A stretch of DNA of 64,000 bases from the NCBI GenBank assembly GCA_030998015.1, contig JARWMV010000232.1, positions 2,108,001 to 2,172,000 on the forward strand, read 5' to 3'. Below, in pieces: positions 23,037-34,549 of this stretch. The notes under the pieces are model-generated. The model had not been told where the DNA came from. It ran no database searches and was given only the letters and a program-made list of their open reading frames with translations. Position 1 is the first letter of the stretch, and every line of letters starts with the position of its first letter. Origin of the DNA: Ceratorhiza oryzae-sativae. Taxonomy: Eukaryota; Basidiomycota; Agaricomycetes; Cantharellales; Ceratobasidiaceae. The position numbers were made by a program, and so were the translations under genes.

Positions 23037-23653
23037 TATCGTGAGCTCTAGATGTGGGTGGACCGGTTGGCAAGACAGGCGCGAGGGATGCGACGATGGG
23101 AGCGAGGGCAGGGGTCGTTAAATATCGTCGGAACACAAGTGCGAACGAGCGAGATGCTGATGCGTCAAGCGTGCAGCAGGAGTGTTGTTGTCGCTGTCTA
23201 GTCCGCCGCCACAGACAGAGGATAGAGGGAAGAGGTCTACAAGCGGAGGTGGGGACGACCCGGGCCTTATGAGGAAGGGCCGATGGGAGATTAGCACGCC
23301 TCGAGGCGACGGCGAGGAGGCCCTGAGCTTATGCGTTTCCAATCCGGGCTAGCCGCTTTCCCGCACCCGGGCCTCGTTCAAGGGAACCCGACTGCCGGCC
23401 CCCAGCGCCCACACGTGCCCACACACACGTCTGCCCGCTCACAAAAGGCAGCCCCGAGCCGAGTCTCCGTCGCCGGCGCGCCTTTGTTTGCCGCCGCCGT
23501 CGAGCGCAGGGTCGCGCCCGCCGCCCCAGGCACATTTGTCATCCTTTGTCATCAGCGCGTTTGTGTGGCTCCCCACCACACATTGTTCGCTCGCGCCGCT
23601 GAAACCACACCGACACGGGCTCGGCTGTTCGGGACTCGCCTCTGGACTCGACA
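23037..23653. promoter_or_regulatory. Shared upstream region between divergent genes
   Basis: This 617-bp GC-rich stretch separates two head-to-head start codons and must hold both promoters. An open plus-strand frame through most of it has no coding character beyond its base composition. No individual site can be assigned. Confidence 0.4.
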
Positions 23654-26600
23654 ATGGCTAGTGCTTTACGTCTTGCAGCGGAAGCGACAGTCAGTGATGT
23701 CACGAAAACTGCGTTTCTCTGCGGCTACCCGCCCCAAAATGTGCGTCGAGGTGCCCCATTCGAGACCGTCTTGTTTGACTCTGTGCCGGCGAGCAGTGGC
23801 TGGCCACCGTGCAAGACGTGAAACAGTCCGCCCACGCTGCATCTGAAATATGCGGTAAGTAAACCCACCCACGGCGAACAAACGGCCATGCCAAACGCCG
23901 TCCCCAGCGGCCGTCTTTAGCCTGCTCGAAGCGTACCCGCTCTCCCCGGTGCTCCTCGAGTATCTCTGTGTCGCGCTTGATTCGTCGCCACCCAATCAGC
24001 CAAACGCCAGCTCCACTCTTCCCATCGGCACCTACATCGCGGCCCTGATCGCTTGGTCCCAGTCGATCCTCGCCAACCCGGCCTCGCCGCTCACCCAGGA
24101 CCAGATCACACAGACTCTCGCCGCATTATGCGCCATTGCCGCACCCCGTGCTCGAAAGCCGGACACACATCTAGCCCCTACGCTGCCCACCGCCCAAGGA
24201 TGCATATCGCTGGCCCAGCATGTGCACATGCACCACGCTCACGACACCCAGCTCACCGCAGCCACACTCGACATTCTCTCGGCTCTCCTCCAAACCGTGA
24301 CCGCGACACCCCCTAATCCAAACCTTTCACCTGCCCTTGCCTTGCATCTCGTGCCTGCCATCAACGACTTTCTCGATGGCCCGGTAGCCGAGAACGTGAG
24401 CCGTCCGTTGACGGCGTGGCTATATCAGCTGAGTGCTCTCACCACCGAGGGTGCCCCGCACGCGTCCGCCCAGAGCCCGTTGCCGAACGATGAACCAGCA
24501 GGTGGTGCGATTCAGCGGCCAGAATTACTCGAGTTTACCCGCCGAAACGTCGCGCTTTTTGATACCCTAGCATACGAGCTCGTACGCCCGAAACCGCCAC
24601 CCAATAGCCGGACACTGACCTCGCTCCGCACAGACAAACCCCTTGACGCAAAAAGAAGATCACCTCTCCGCTTTGCATACCGTGTTCAACCTCAACCAAC
24701 CCCATTTCGAGGGTTTCTATTCCCAGCTTTACGCGTCGCTGCTATCGATCTTGGCCGCAGAAACCGACTTGAACACGAGGCTTTTAGTGCGCGCCACCGT
24801 ATTTGGATCAGTTCGTGACATCATCCCTAATCTGTCGCTGAAAACGTGTTTGCTGATCACCAACACGCGCTCAGCTCCCGACTTTGCTTCGCCAACTCGA
24901 GGCTCAGGTAGAGTCCCAATCACCTCTATCGAAGCTAGTGTGTGAAAGAAAAAATTCCTTCCATGACATCAAATGCCCACTCTTACTTCCCGATATGTTA
25001 GCGCGAAGCAATTCAGTCTGCCGTTTCCGGCCTCTTCACAAACTATTCGGCGCTATTGGATAAATGCGATGCGCAACCGTACCATTCCGCCTTGGTACAT
25101 AACCGCGATGATATGATGGAAGAAGATACCCAAGAAAACGATATTAAAGGGTATGTACTTGCCCGTCGTTTAGTGCCTTGTGGACCGGGCGGAGCCACGG
25201 GCTGATCGATCGTAAAAGTAAAAACATTCGCACAACGCTTGTTCAGAGCCTGCAATGCGTGTCGCTCCTCGATTCAAACTACACGGCCTCCGCTGCCCTC
25301 GGATTAGAAAATTGGCCGGGCCGCGGTACCGGTAGGTTGTTCATCGAGGCTGGCGAAAACGGACAAGAGCTCGAGGTGCGCCTAGACTTTTTGCTACGTT
25401 TAATTTCGCCACTTGGCCTGAAATGACAGTGGTAAAGGGATACATAAAGTCTAAGCTCTCGTCGGAAACGCCCATATCAGATGGTCTCGAAGTGCTGGAC
25501 CGTGCAATCGTTGACCCCGAAACGCATACATGCCTATGTGCTGTCATACACCAGGTGAGCTGGTACCTACATCTATGGAAAGAAAACCTGACCAGAATGT
25601 AGAGCTATGTTAGACTCAGCGGATCTACTCAGCACATGTCACCAACGACGCTCGAGGCGTTGGCGCACCTATCCCGGTTGCTGTACATGCGCCCAACTGT
25701 TTTAGATATCTTGTCTTTGAGGGTTCCCCCAACCGAGCTCGTTGCAGCAGGGCTCGCGTTTTTGGAAGATTTTGACTATGCAGGCGTTGGTGAGATGCTG
25801 TTTCACTGTCTCTTTGAGGGCATACGAACTTGCCGGCTACACCAGGTGATCCCCAGTCGGCCATGGGCCAATACGGAGACGTTTTGCTGCTCGCTCAGCT
25901 GTTGATTGCCCGCTACGAGGTATATTTGCCCCGTTTCAAACTTGCTCCTGGGTCTGATGGGGCCATTGTTCATTTGGCAGTTGCGTAATGGGATGTTCAA
26001 GCATGGCGAGCGTTTACTCGATGCTTCGTATTTGGGTTCGTCTTGGGCCGTTTACAATCTAGTAGACCTTGCCGAATCCGAGCGTTTGCTCGTCAGCGAT
26101 TGGGTCAAGGCCGCCTTTGACAGTGGCAGCGTCGGTATTGACGACAACATTTTGAGGTTCGGAGCCCTATTCCCCAGCAAGGTGTACCCTTCGCGTTTTG
26201 ATATTTGGTCGCATGCAGATCGACAAGCCCACGAGTACTTCTCAAACTGTGCGCCACGCTCTTCACTGAAGCGATAAGGAAGTGCGCGGCGGAGCCCGAG
26301 ACCGCTGGCAAGGAGATCCTTCGAAATGGTGTCTCTTATTTTGAGGGGCCCCTATTGAACTGGACCTTGCGAGGCGTGATTTGGGCTCTTGCCAACGAGG
26401 CTGAACGGCACGGGTGAGCTGCTTTCTCAAGTCATCATCCGATCGACCTGCCCACGATCTTATCGTGAACCGTCCCCGCGTTTACCTAGCCACGCCGCAC
26501 AGACCCACCTTGAGATTCTCCAGCTACTGATCTTGGCACCCGGCTGCCCGCCCCCCGTACTCGAAATGACCCGCCATCGCGTCTTGCGCCTTCTCGCCTC

Positions 26601-27171
26601 GCCTCATGTTCCCAAGACAGCGATTGACGTAAACGCCATGATGCGTGTTCTTCAGCCATTTTCGACGGCGGGCTCCGTGGGCGCTAGCGCTTCTGTGCTC
26701 CACCCGACAGCGTATCTCAACCTTGCTCTTCAGAACATGTCGAGTGCGATACCCATTAGCGGATCGGTTCCAATTCCGATACCCAATCCGCTCCGAGTTC
26801 TTCCATACGCTACCCCGCTTGCTCTGCTCCGCGCGCCAGTTCATCAAGTCGCCGATAGTGTAGCTCATAGGAACGTGCTAGTTGCTTTACTGACGCTTTC
26901 TCGACCACGCTTTGCTGCTCTTCGATACGTTCTGGCCGGGGCTGTGGGGGGAGTTGGGGGTGCTGTCGGGACTGGAATGGACTCGGACTTTTTCGCCGGA
27001 GTTATCGCTGGGGCTATCAGTGTCTGGCTGGCTACTCCTGGAGAGAGGGTACTGGCCCGAGCTGGGGTGAAGAGATTCGTGAAGGAATGTGAACAGGAAA
27101 AAGGGGGTGAGGGGGTGGCACGTCGATTGATGGCATTGGAATATGTGCGTGTTTGTGTCACTGGCGCATGA
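23654..27171 (+). CDS. MED5: Mediator complex subunit 5
   Basis: Med5 (Nut1; metazoan Med24 counterpart) is a tail subunit of Mediator that links transcription factors to RNA polymerase II. The N-terminus MASALRLAAEATVSDVTKTAF is followed by LATVQDVKQSAHAASEIC and, after an intron, SLLEAYPLSPVLLEYLCVAL, the start of the helical repeat fold. Family-typical segments continue in order: HTVFNLNQPHFEGFYSQLYA, AIQSAVSGLFTNYSALLDKC, LVSDWVKAAFDSGSVGIDDN, VLLKLCATLFTEAIRKCAAE, RNGVSYFEGPLLNWTLRGVI and PPVLEMTRHRVLRLLASPHV. The protein ends VRVCVTGA at 27171. Introns are about 45-60 bp, and several exon joins need a one-base correction. Its order of segments matches my memory of basidiomycete Med5 proteins; the family is poorly conserved, so a profile search would be the decisive test. 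Confidence 0.75.
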
Positions 27172-27389
27172 TGACTGGATGAGAGCTCGATTATCCTAAC
27201 GTAATGCATATAATCACAATACCTGATCCAGCCACGAAACGGATGGTGGTAGCTCGATGGCCGCCACGTGCCAAACATGGGCAATTGAATGACAAATCTG
27301 GTAAAAGCCACGAATAGCGTTTCAAGCGAACAGTGCCTGTATTGGACCACGTCCTTTCCTTGCTACGAAAGGTATCACACGCCCTAACT

Positions 27390-28664
27390 ATGTCTAGTCT
27401 GAGCGAATCGCCCATGAGTAGTCCTGTTTCTATCAAGACAGAGAGCTTCACAATCTCCGAGCCAGAACTTGATGTTCCTCTTGACGATATCACAAACGCC
27501 CCCGAAATACAAGGATCTACACCCGTGCCCCACGGGAACTCGACTAGTTCACCCACTCCTGTTCCAACCAAGCTCTTTCATCCCGATTTTGCTTTTACGG
27601 ATGCTAATATTGAGATTGAGGTAGAGCTTAAACCCAGATTCATACCGTTTGGTCAGATTGCTTACGTGCTTACATTGGCTACAGACAAGCGAGCGACTGT
27701 TCTGGGTCCATGAGTACCAGCTCAGCAAGTTTGCGGTACTTGCAGACATGATCCGTCAAGTTCGTGGTAATGAAACAGCCTCGAGTCCAAGCCACCGTAT
27801 CAAGCTTCTTTGCGACCAGACCAGTCTCGACTTTGCAAACACCTTTCGAGTCATTTATGCATCGTAAGTCCTAGTATAGTGCGTTGCTTGTGTTTTCGCT
27901 TATCAGCGCTATGGCTCTATCCCCCAGTGTCATTTCTGGCCCAGTTTCGTTCGACACGGACATCCTGACTTCCACACTCAGGATTGCCACAATGTATGTT
28001 TATCCCGAGCTACGCAATTTCGCCATTTTGGACTCGAAAAGTTTCCTCGAGTGCCATAGAGCGCATCCGGTTGTCAGACGAGTTCTCAATCCCTTCCTAG
28101 GAAAAACCGGCTTTCACTGAGCTCTGCAAGCGACCTGGCTCAATCACGCCGTCGGAAGCAGAAGTGTTGGGTATAGAGCGATTCGTCCAGGTTGCTCGTT
28201 TACGAGAGGCCGAACAGCATCGTCAATTTGTGGGTTCTTTGGCAGAGTCATTTAACTCTCATTATTTTGTGAAGCATCTGATGAAACCCATGTCTGGTCA
28301 GTGTTTGGTTGGACAAGTGAGTGGAGCTACAGCTGACAGTCTTACTCTTCTCAGCAGGCTCCAAGGGCCCGCTGGGTACGGTTATCCCGCCCTCTCTCCC
28401 GGCGTGTAACTTTAAGGTTAAATGCACGGAGAAGTACTACGTGGGCAAGTGCGACATGCATAAAATCGCACACAGGTTTTGCAAGAGTGTCTATCGCTTA
28501 TGAAGGAGCGCAGCCAGTTTTCAGATGGACTAAAAGATCTTGTGGTAACTGTGTTAGGTCGCGCCAGTGGTGAAATGCGTGTAAACTATGGCGATGCGAG
28601 CGCTGCTTCTCTCGTAGACGAGTTGAACGATGCAGCTTGGGTTCGAAGCACAAATGACAATTAG
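27390..28664 (+). CDS. BTB/POZ-domain protein, probably disrupted
   Basis: BTB/POZ domains mediate dimerisation and can recruit substrates to cullin-3; fungi of this group carry many of unknown role. The start MSSLSESPMSSPVSIKTESF leads into FHPDFAFTDANIEIE. An intron (GTAGAG...ACAG) joins this in phase to TSERLFWVHEYQLSKFAVLA, the heart of the BTB fold, then HRIKLLCDQTSLDFANTFRV. The next exon gives DILTSTLRIATMYVYPELRN. After that the frame jumps near 28045 to AIERIRLSDEFSIPS, which hits an in-frame TAG at 28098-28100 where paralogues have Trp, followed by EKPAFTELCKRPGSITPSEA. The C-terminal exons (LKDLVVTVLGRASGEMRVNY) end at 28664. With a frame jump and a nonsense codon close together, this copy may be a pseudogene. 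It is a paralogue of the minus-strand gene at 48214-49252. Confidence 0.65.
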
Positions 28665-29458
28665 CTAACACGAGCTCTGCTTGTATCGCTCAAGTCGTTT
28701 AATCTTGCTTTAGTAATGGAAAATCCTGTCTTTCTTGCCACTTAGCGCACAAAGGGGTGTGACAACCATTGGATGACATCTGAGTGGCTCATTAATAACT
28801 AGACAGCGACTCCACTGCCACTTCTGAGCTGTGTAGCGTTGTACCCACACTTTCCACTTCGGCACCGATTTTGCTTCAAGGCCAGCAATCCGAGTGGTAT
28901 GGAGGTGTTTCGGGAACCACGAAAGTGGTATACATATTTCCCCCAGCATCCGGCGATTATATCTCTATAGCATACAGACACTGTGTGTTCGAGACTTGTT
29001 ACTGGGGCTGCCCACAACCAGGCAGTAAATCATCTCAAATACTGATATGATAATGCGAGTCCCCTCAATCGAACCCTGCTACAGGTATTCTTTCTCTTAT
29101 TCGAGGTAGGCCAAATCATACGTGGCCTGGACTGGGCTGGCGACAACTTGCCTTCTCGCCTTCCACAAACACCACCCTCCCTTTCCTCCTTTTTGTATCG
29201 TCCATCCGACCGATATGGTTATGCGAGTCAACCAAGTCTAGCTATACTCACGCTGTTCTCAATCATCGACCCAGGACGTGCTGATCCTCAGAACATGTGT
29301 GTCATATTATGTACTTTCCGAGCATCTCCGACTTTCTCTGTGAAGACACATACACGCTGAAAAGCATGACATTAATGAATGGACAGCCTTTTAAGATATT
29401 TTAGTATGCGAAACAATATTCGGATGCATCAAGTTAGTTTCTGATCAAATATTCGCAA
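28665..29458. other. Convergent intergenic region
   Basis: Nearly 800 bp between two converging genes. Short frames occur on both strands without codon bias or motifs. I see nothing beyond presumed 3' UTRs. Confidence 0.45.
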
Positions 29459-31461
29459 TTAGGGTGTGCGAGGGCGGGATGCGGGAGCTAATGTCAAAAG
29501 ATACCGTTCAATAAAGTGATTGGACTGATCAGATAAACCAAGCGACTTACGGCAACATCCATCCTCTGGAGCACATCCCTTTTGCCCTGGTATCGCACAC
29601 GGGACCAGACATCCTTCTCCAACACCAACTAGCCCGCCCGCCTCATCCTCTCCCAAGCCTTCTACTCGCGGGGTTGCAATTACACTAGGATCCTCGGCAT
29701 ACTCTGGCTGGATCGTACTCGAATGTACACCAAACGCATGTAGTACTCCTCGCACACGCCCTGCAACAGCCATGAATTCCATCGGATGACCAACTCGGAC
29801 GTGAACGCTCGCGACAGACTTGACTTCGGAGAGCTGCCAAACGTGAAGTTCATGGACTGCGAGGACACCCGGTACTTTGCAAAGTGCGCGACGAAGGTGT
29901 GGGAGGGACAAGGAAGGCGGAACAGCTTGGAGGAGAATCGATGATGTCGATTTAACTGAGAACAAAAGTCAGGTATAGAACGGTAGTCAAGTTAATGTTA
30001 TTCCCACCAAGCGGCAGAGCACTCGAAAAGATAATCGCGGTGATAACGAGCGAAATGATGGGATCGCAATAATACTTCCCCGGCCAGTTGGACAGCCAGA
30101 TAATCAACCCGGTGGCAATGACACCGACATTGCCAAGTGCGTCACCCAAAACGTGGAGCACAAGGGCTCGCATATTCATTGACCCATGGCCGTGTCCATG
30201 CCCATGCCCATGAGATTTTCCATGGTCGTGGCCGTGCTCCTGTTCGTGGTCATGGTCATGTTCCTGGTGCTCTTGGTTTTGGTACGGCACGACCGGGTGG
30301 TGATGGGCGTGTGGGCCTTCAGTGTCACCCATGGGGTCCTCGCATTCGTCATCGTTCATCGGCGGTGGGCCATGTACGACAACCTCGACATTTGCGGCAA
30401 CGTCCTGAGTTCCATCTGTGCTCATTTTGCCAAGCCCCTCTTCAAGCCGGGAAGAAATTCCTCGCGACGCAGCGAACGCCCCAGAAACCGGAGCGCTTCG
30501 GACCATTGCGTCATCATCCACCCTGATACGTTGCTTCACGGGTTTAGCCTGTGTTCGTTGAGCTTCTTGTCCAGCCGCGACCAGAGCAGCGCGAGTATGC
30601 ACAGGATGGCCGTACAGAGACGATGTCGAACCGGATCGTTGGCGAGGGGTCGAAGCCTCTGATGAGGTCGAGCTTGATGGGACAAGGAGAGGGTTGATTC
30701 GGTAGGAACTACGCCGGATGGCTTGAGGGCGCGTGCAGATTCGGATGGGGGAGACACAGTTGATTTTCCATGAGCTTTTTCTTCGCCATGATCGTGAGAG
30801 TGTTCTAATAAGGTACGAGCGAGGTAAGCTGCGCGTGAAACTAAACGGAGTGGGTGTGGTTACCGTGGAACAAGAAGAGGCCAAGGATATTGGATGCAAG
30901 CCCAAGTGAGCCCACAATGACGACTAATCTAGGGTTTGATATTTCTGGAGACGGTATGTGAGTGCCATGTGCGGAGTATAATTTTAGCCGTGATAGTACT
31001 GTACCTGGCGTGCTGAAGAAACGTTCGATGGCTTCCATAAAAATGGAGAAACAGAGAGCGAGAAGGAATACGCCATTGATGAGAGCGGAGAGATCTCTGC
31101 ACGATGCCAGCCGTAGGAATACTTGGCCGATGCGCCACTTGCAGACAGCTAGACGGGTGATGAGCGGTGGCAAGCGTACATAATGCATGGAGTACCTTGA
31201 TAGCGTAAAGGGCGACTATGAGGGACAATACATCGCTTCAAGAAATTCAACGACCGCCTAGATAAAATTTTGTGAAGGACGCACTTGAGCATATGAAAGC
31301 TGTCGGCAACGAGGGCAAGCGACCCGACGGCATACCCTGCACCGTGTAAGCTGCGGGCGGCGGAGCCCAGGCGGAGGCTTACCGACGATGAGCTCGACGA
31401 GGAAAAAGGCCGAGTCGATTGCGAGCAGGATCTTGATACGGGCTGGACGCGAGAGACCCAT
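29459..31461 (-). CDS. ZRC1: Zinc transporter of the cation diffusion facilitator family (Zrc1/Cot1 type)
   Basis: These proton-driven antiporters move Zn2+ from cytosol into the vacuole or Golgi. Exon 1 (31461-31383) MGLSRPARIKILLAIDSAFF is TM1. An intron joins to YAVGSLALVADSFHMLND, the TM2 metal site HxxxD. Later exons give AALINGVFLLALCFSIFMEA, NPRLVVIVGSLGLASNILGL, and a long cytosolic loop ending in a His-rich tract (EHDHDHEQEHGHDHGKSHGH...). TM5 NMRALVLHVLGDALGNVGVI holds the second HxxxD. TM6 and the C-terminal metallochaperone-like domain (VKSTSSILLQAVPPSLSLPH, VPGVLAVHELHVWQLSEVKS) follow. The tail has a Cys cluster (CAIPGQKGCAPEDGCC). The final exon edge near 29550-29459 is uncertain. 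Only 121 bp separate this start from the divergent glycosyltransferase gene. Confidence 0.92.
30170..30300 (-). repeat. Histidine-rich coding repeat in the zinc-transporter loop
   Basis: Tandem CAT/GGC-type codons encode alternating His with Gly, Asp or Glu. In this family such loops between TM4 and TM5 bind zinc and are thought to sense or deliver it. Confidence 0.8.
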
Positions 31462-31582
31462 GGTGGTGGCAGTTGGCAGAAAGGCACGGTGTCTAATATT
31501 ATCGCTGACTCAGGGCACCGCATCTCAAATACGCAGTCGCCTATATGTCAAGTGTATTCCTTGTCCCAACCACCACAGAGCA
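31462..31582. promoter_or_regulatory. Compact bidirectional promoter
   Basis: Only 121 bp lie between the zinc-transporter and glycosyltransferase start codons, so both genes must share this region or overlap in their 5' UTRs. No specific element is identified. Confidence 0.45.
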
Positions 31583-34284
31583 ATGCGCGGCCTGCCCTTT
31601 GCGCTGCTGCCGCCGTCGCGCCCGCCATCCCGGCCAGCCTCACCGCCGGTCGACCCGTACGAGTCCAGCGCGAGCGAGTACGACATCCCCACCCGCCGCG
31701 GCTTTGTCGCCCACGCCGAGACGTCCGGCATGCTCTTTCCCCCGTCCCATCACTTGTCTACGGCAGCCTCGGCGTCCTCTTCGCGGTCGACGAACGCCGC
31801 TTCCCTCGCGTGTGACAACCCCGGCCCAATCGCGCCCGACAACCCCGACCTTCGGATCGTTCTATGGTTCGACCGAAGACGACACCGAGGACGACGGGCC
31901 ATTGCTTCCACGTCGCAACCGCCGAGGGTGGTGGACTTCCGGCTCCCACCGCTCCACCCGCTCACGTCGGAAAAGAGACCCGCTTTATGGTGTCCATGGA
32001 TGGCGCAAGCTGCTCATGGCTATCGTCCGCCATCCGCTCTTTCCAACACAGATATCGTCTATTGTGGGTGCAACGCCAATTCCGCTTTTCCGCGCTAACA
32101 TTGGCCGATCACAGCTGCTTGCATTACTTTTGTTTTCGCTCTTTGCGCTTGCCGTGACTCTGCTGTTGATGCACATTCTCAATCCGGACAAGTATCAACT
32201 GCCTTGGCGATCCTACTGCTCCCTTGCCCCAACATTTCCCCCCAAGCCAGCAGCTTCTTCCGCTTTGCAGCCCTCGCTGGATGATCTGCCCCCTGCAGGT
32301 ATCTTTGTCGGTGTCATGAGCATGGATTCGGCATTTGAGAGGCGGCAACTCATTCGCTCTACCTGGGCCTCCCACGAGCGCAGCCGCGGTGGAGCCTCTG
32401 GCGAGCTGGGGCTCAACAATACATCCCGTACCGTAGTGAGATTTATCCTTGGCCAGCCACGGAAGGACTGGGAACGTCGCATTAAGCTTGAACATCAAAG
32501 TAAGTATCACCTTCAGCTTTTTTTTCGTAACACGCTAACCACGTGTTTATAGCGTATAACGACTTGGTTATTCTTCCAATTAAAGAAAATATGAACAACG
32601 GCAAAACACACGCGTACTTTACTTGGGCACATTCTAATGCACTGGCCCCTCCACCAGCCCCGCTTTCTCCTATCCCTCATGCCCCGAATACGAAAACTAC
32701 ACCTTACCAGATCACAGCTCGGCCTTGTTCCTCCATGGCACCGTCTCTACGCAGCAGACTTAGATGGGAAGATCCGAAGAGGCCCCGCTCCAGACAAGGC
32801 CGTGCTGCACGACCCAGCGGTCCCGGCGCTCGAGCAAACGACCGCCCCGCTTGCTCGCCGATCATCCGCCTTCTCGTCTAAATTTCCAAGACACTACCCG
32901 AGATCCACGTCCGACCCTATTTCACGTTCTGCGGCGCCTGAATGGGTCCGGCCTGATTTTGTTGTCAAGGCAGACGATGATTCGTTTGTTATGCTCGCAG
33001 AGCTCGAGGCCAGGTTACGATGGGAGCTGTGGGAGGCCAAACGTGAGGCTGATGAGGAAAGGAAGAGGAAGGAAGGAAAGGAACCGGGCAGCACGACCTC
33101 AACAAGGTCTGTGCCTGACACCACTACGTCGAGCACCGACGATGGAAACAGCAGCACGGCTTCCCAGGCCGAGACCACTGAGACCGAGGCCAACGTAGAG
33201 AGCTCAACACTGCGAAAACGAGAGTACCCGGAGGGCATGGTTCTCAACCGGCGGGATTTGGTCCAAACACAGAGCAGCGTGGACGACCCTTTGATTTACT
33301 GGGGATGTGAGTAATCTTCCCCACACCATCGCCAACCAAGACTCAATTGTAGACTTCAGACCTTGTGAAATCCCGGTTCATGGCTGGCGAGCTCTATGCC
33401 CTTTCTTCAGCACTGGTTGAATATGTTGCAACCGCACCCGCACTAAAGAGTATGACCACGGGTGCTGAGGACAAACAAGTCAGTTGTCAACCTCCCTATG
33501 AATGCCCGATATTTAACCCTCGATTAGGTTGCCGCGTGGATGAAAGCGCACCCTCAGGCTGCGAGTGTCCGTTGGCGGAGTGAGAGATGTTGGGTTTATG
33601 ACCATCCTAAAGCGGGCACGGTGTATGCATTCATTCTATCCACTTGATGACTTGCCTAATTGGTCCTTCATCAGTTACTCGCACGGATTCTTATTCCCCT
33701 CTGAAGCTGCACGCGTCAAGTACCAGACGACGCATGGGCTCACCCCCGCAGAAATCATACATCTTCCTACATCATACCTGGTGGATGACCCTGTAATGTC
33801 ACACAGCACCGTTTCCAGGTGAGTTGCACAAGTGCATTTATGGGGGCATGTTCTAAATCTAATCTCTAGGTTTGGCACACGCTATTCTTTGCCTGGAGGA
33901 TTCACAAACCTGACTGTTCCAATGGAAATCGAGGCCCTGGTTGAGGGAAGTGCGTTGAGCCGAATCGGAACTATGCCTCCACCAGCTTCCCAGAGCCCGC
34001 CTCAGGACTCTACAAACGGTCCAGAGCCCGCTCCCACCCCGGACGCCCCATCCCCAGAAACACCCTCAGTTCAGGAGTCGCTGATCTCATCTCGTAATGA
34101 CCTTACGTGGTCAGACGTGCTCGCCGCTTATGCAGCGCGTGAAGGCAGGCGGACTCGTTATGCAGGTAGCCGAGTGGGTGGCACAGTGGTGGTCCACTAC
34201 ATCAAACGAAATGAGTGGTTCTTGGAGGCGGCGCTGGCGCTGTTGGGCGGTGAGGACGAGATTGAGAGGCCGGTGGCGGGATAG
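31583..34284 (+). CDS. GT31-like galactosyltransferase family protein, type II membrane
   Basis: Members of this family transfer galactose or related sugars in the Golgi. The N-terminus MRGLPFALLPPSRPPSRPAS is cytosolic and Pro/Ser-rich. A shifted frame then gives FYGSTEDDTEDDGPLLPRRN and a basic patch before one membrane anchor, LLALLLFSLFALAVTLLLMH. The luminal part has AGIFVGVMSMDSAFERRQLI, RSTWASH, VRFILGQPRKDWERRIKLEH, then after an intron AYNDLVILPIKENMNNGKTH, then PDFVVKADDDSFVMLAELEA with the DxD-type metal/UDP site (ADDD). A low-complexity insert of about 75 residues, rich in Lys/Glu then Ser/Thr, precedes DPLIYWG. Then come RFMAGELYALSSALVEYVAT, AAWMKAHPQ and a C-terminus ending DEIERPVAG. 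Several 50-60-bp introns are visible. The family is clear; the sugar specificity is not. Confidence 0.8.
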
Positions 34285-34549
34285 ATTTTCAACAAGGTGC
34301 TGGTGTTATGGCATGAAAGTACGGTTCATAGGGTTGGGTGGTCCCGGATGCAGGACATGGATTCTTTCTAAGACTTTTCGCAGTAATCAACTATTCTCTT
34401 TCCATCGCTTACGGTTGGACAATTTATTTTTTGTTTATCCCTATTCCCAACATGCACAAGCTTTAAAATGAAATTTTCATGCTTTGTTAAGTGGTTAAAG
34501 GTACATGGACGATGACTACCTATTCCAGGGAAGACCAGTCTGTCGTGAT

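Noticed and set aside
23331..23846. 171-codon plus-strand frame overlapping the MED5 start
   Set aside because: MED5 uses another frame from 23654; the upstream part has no coding character.
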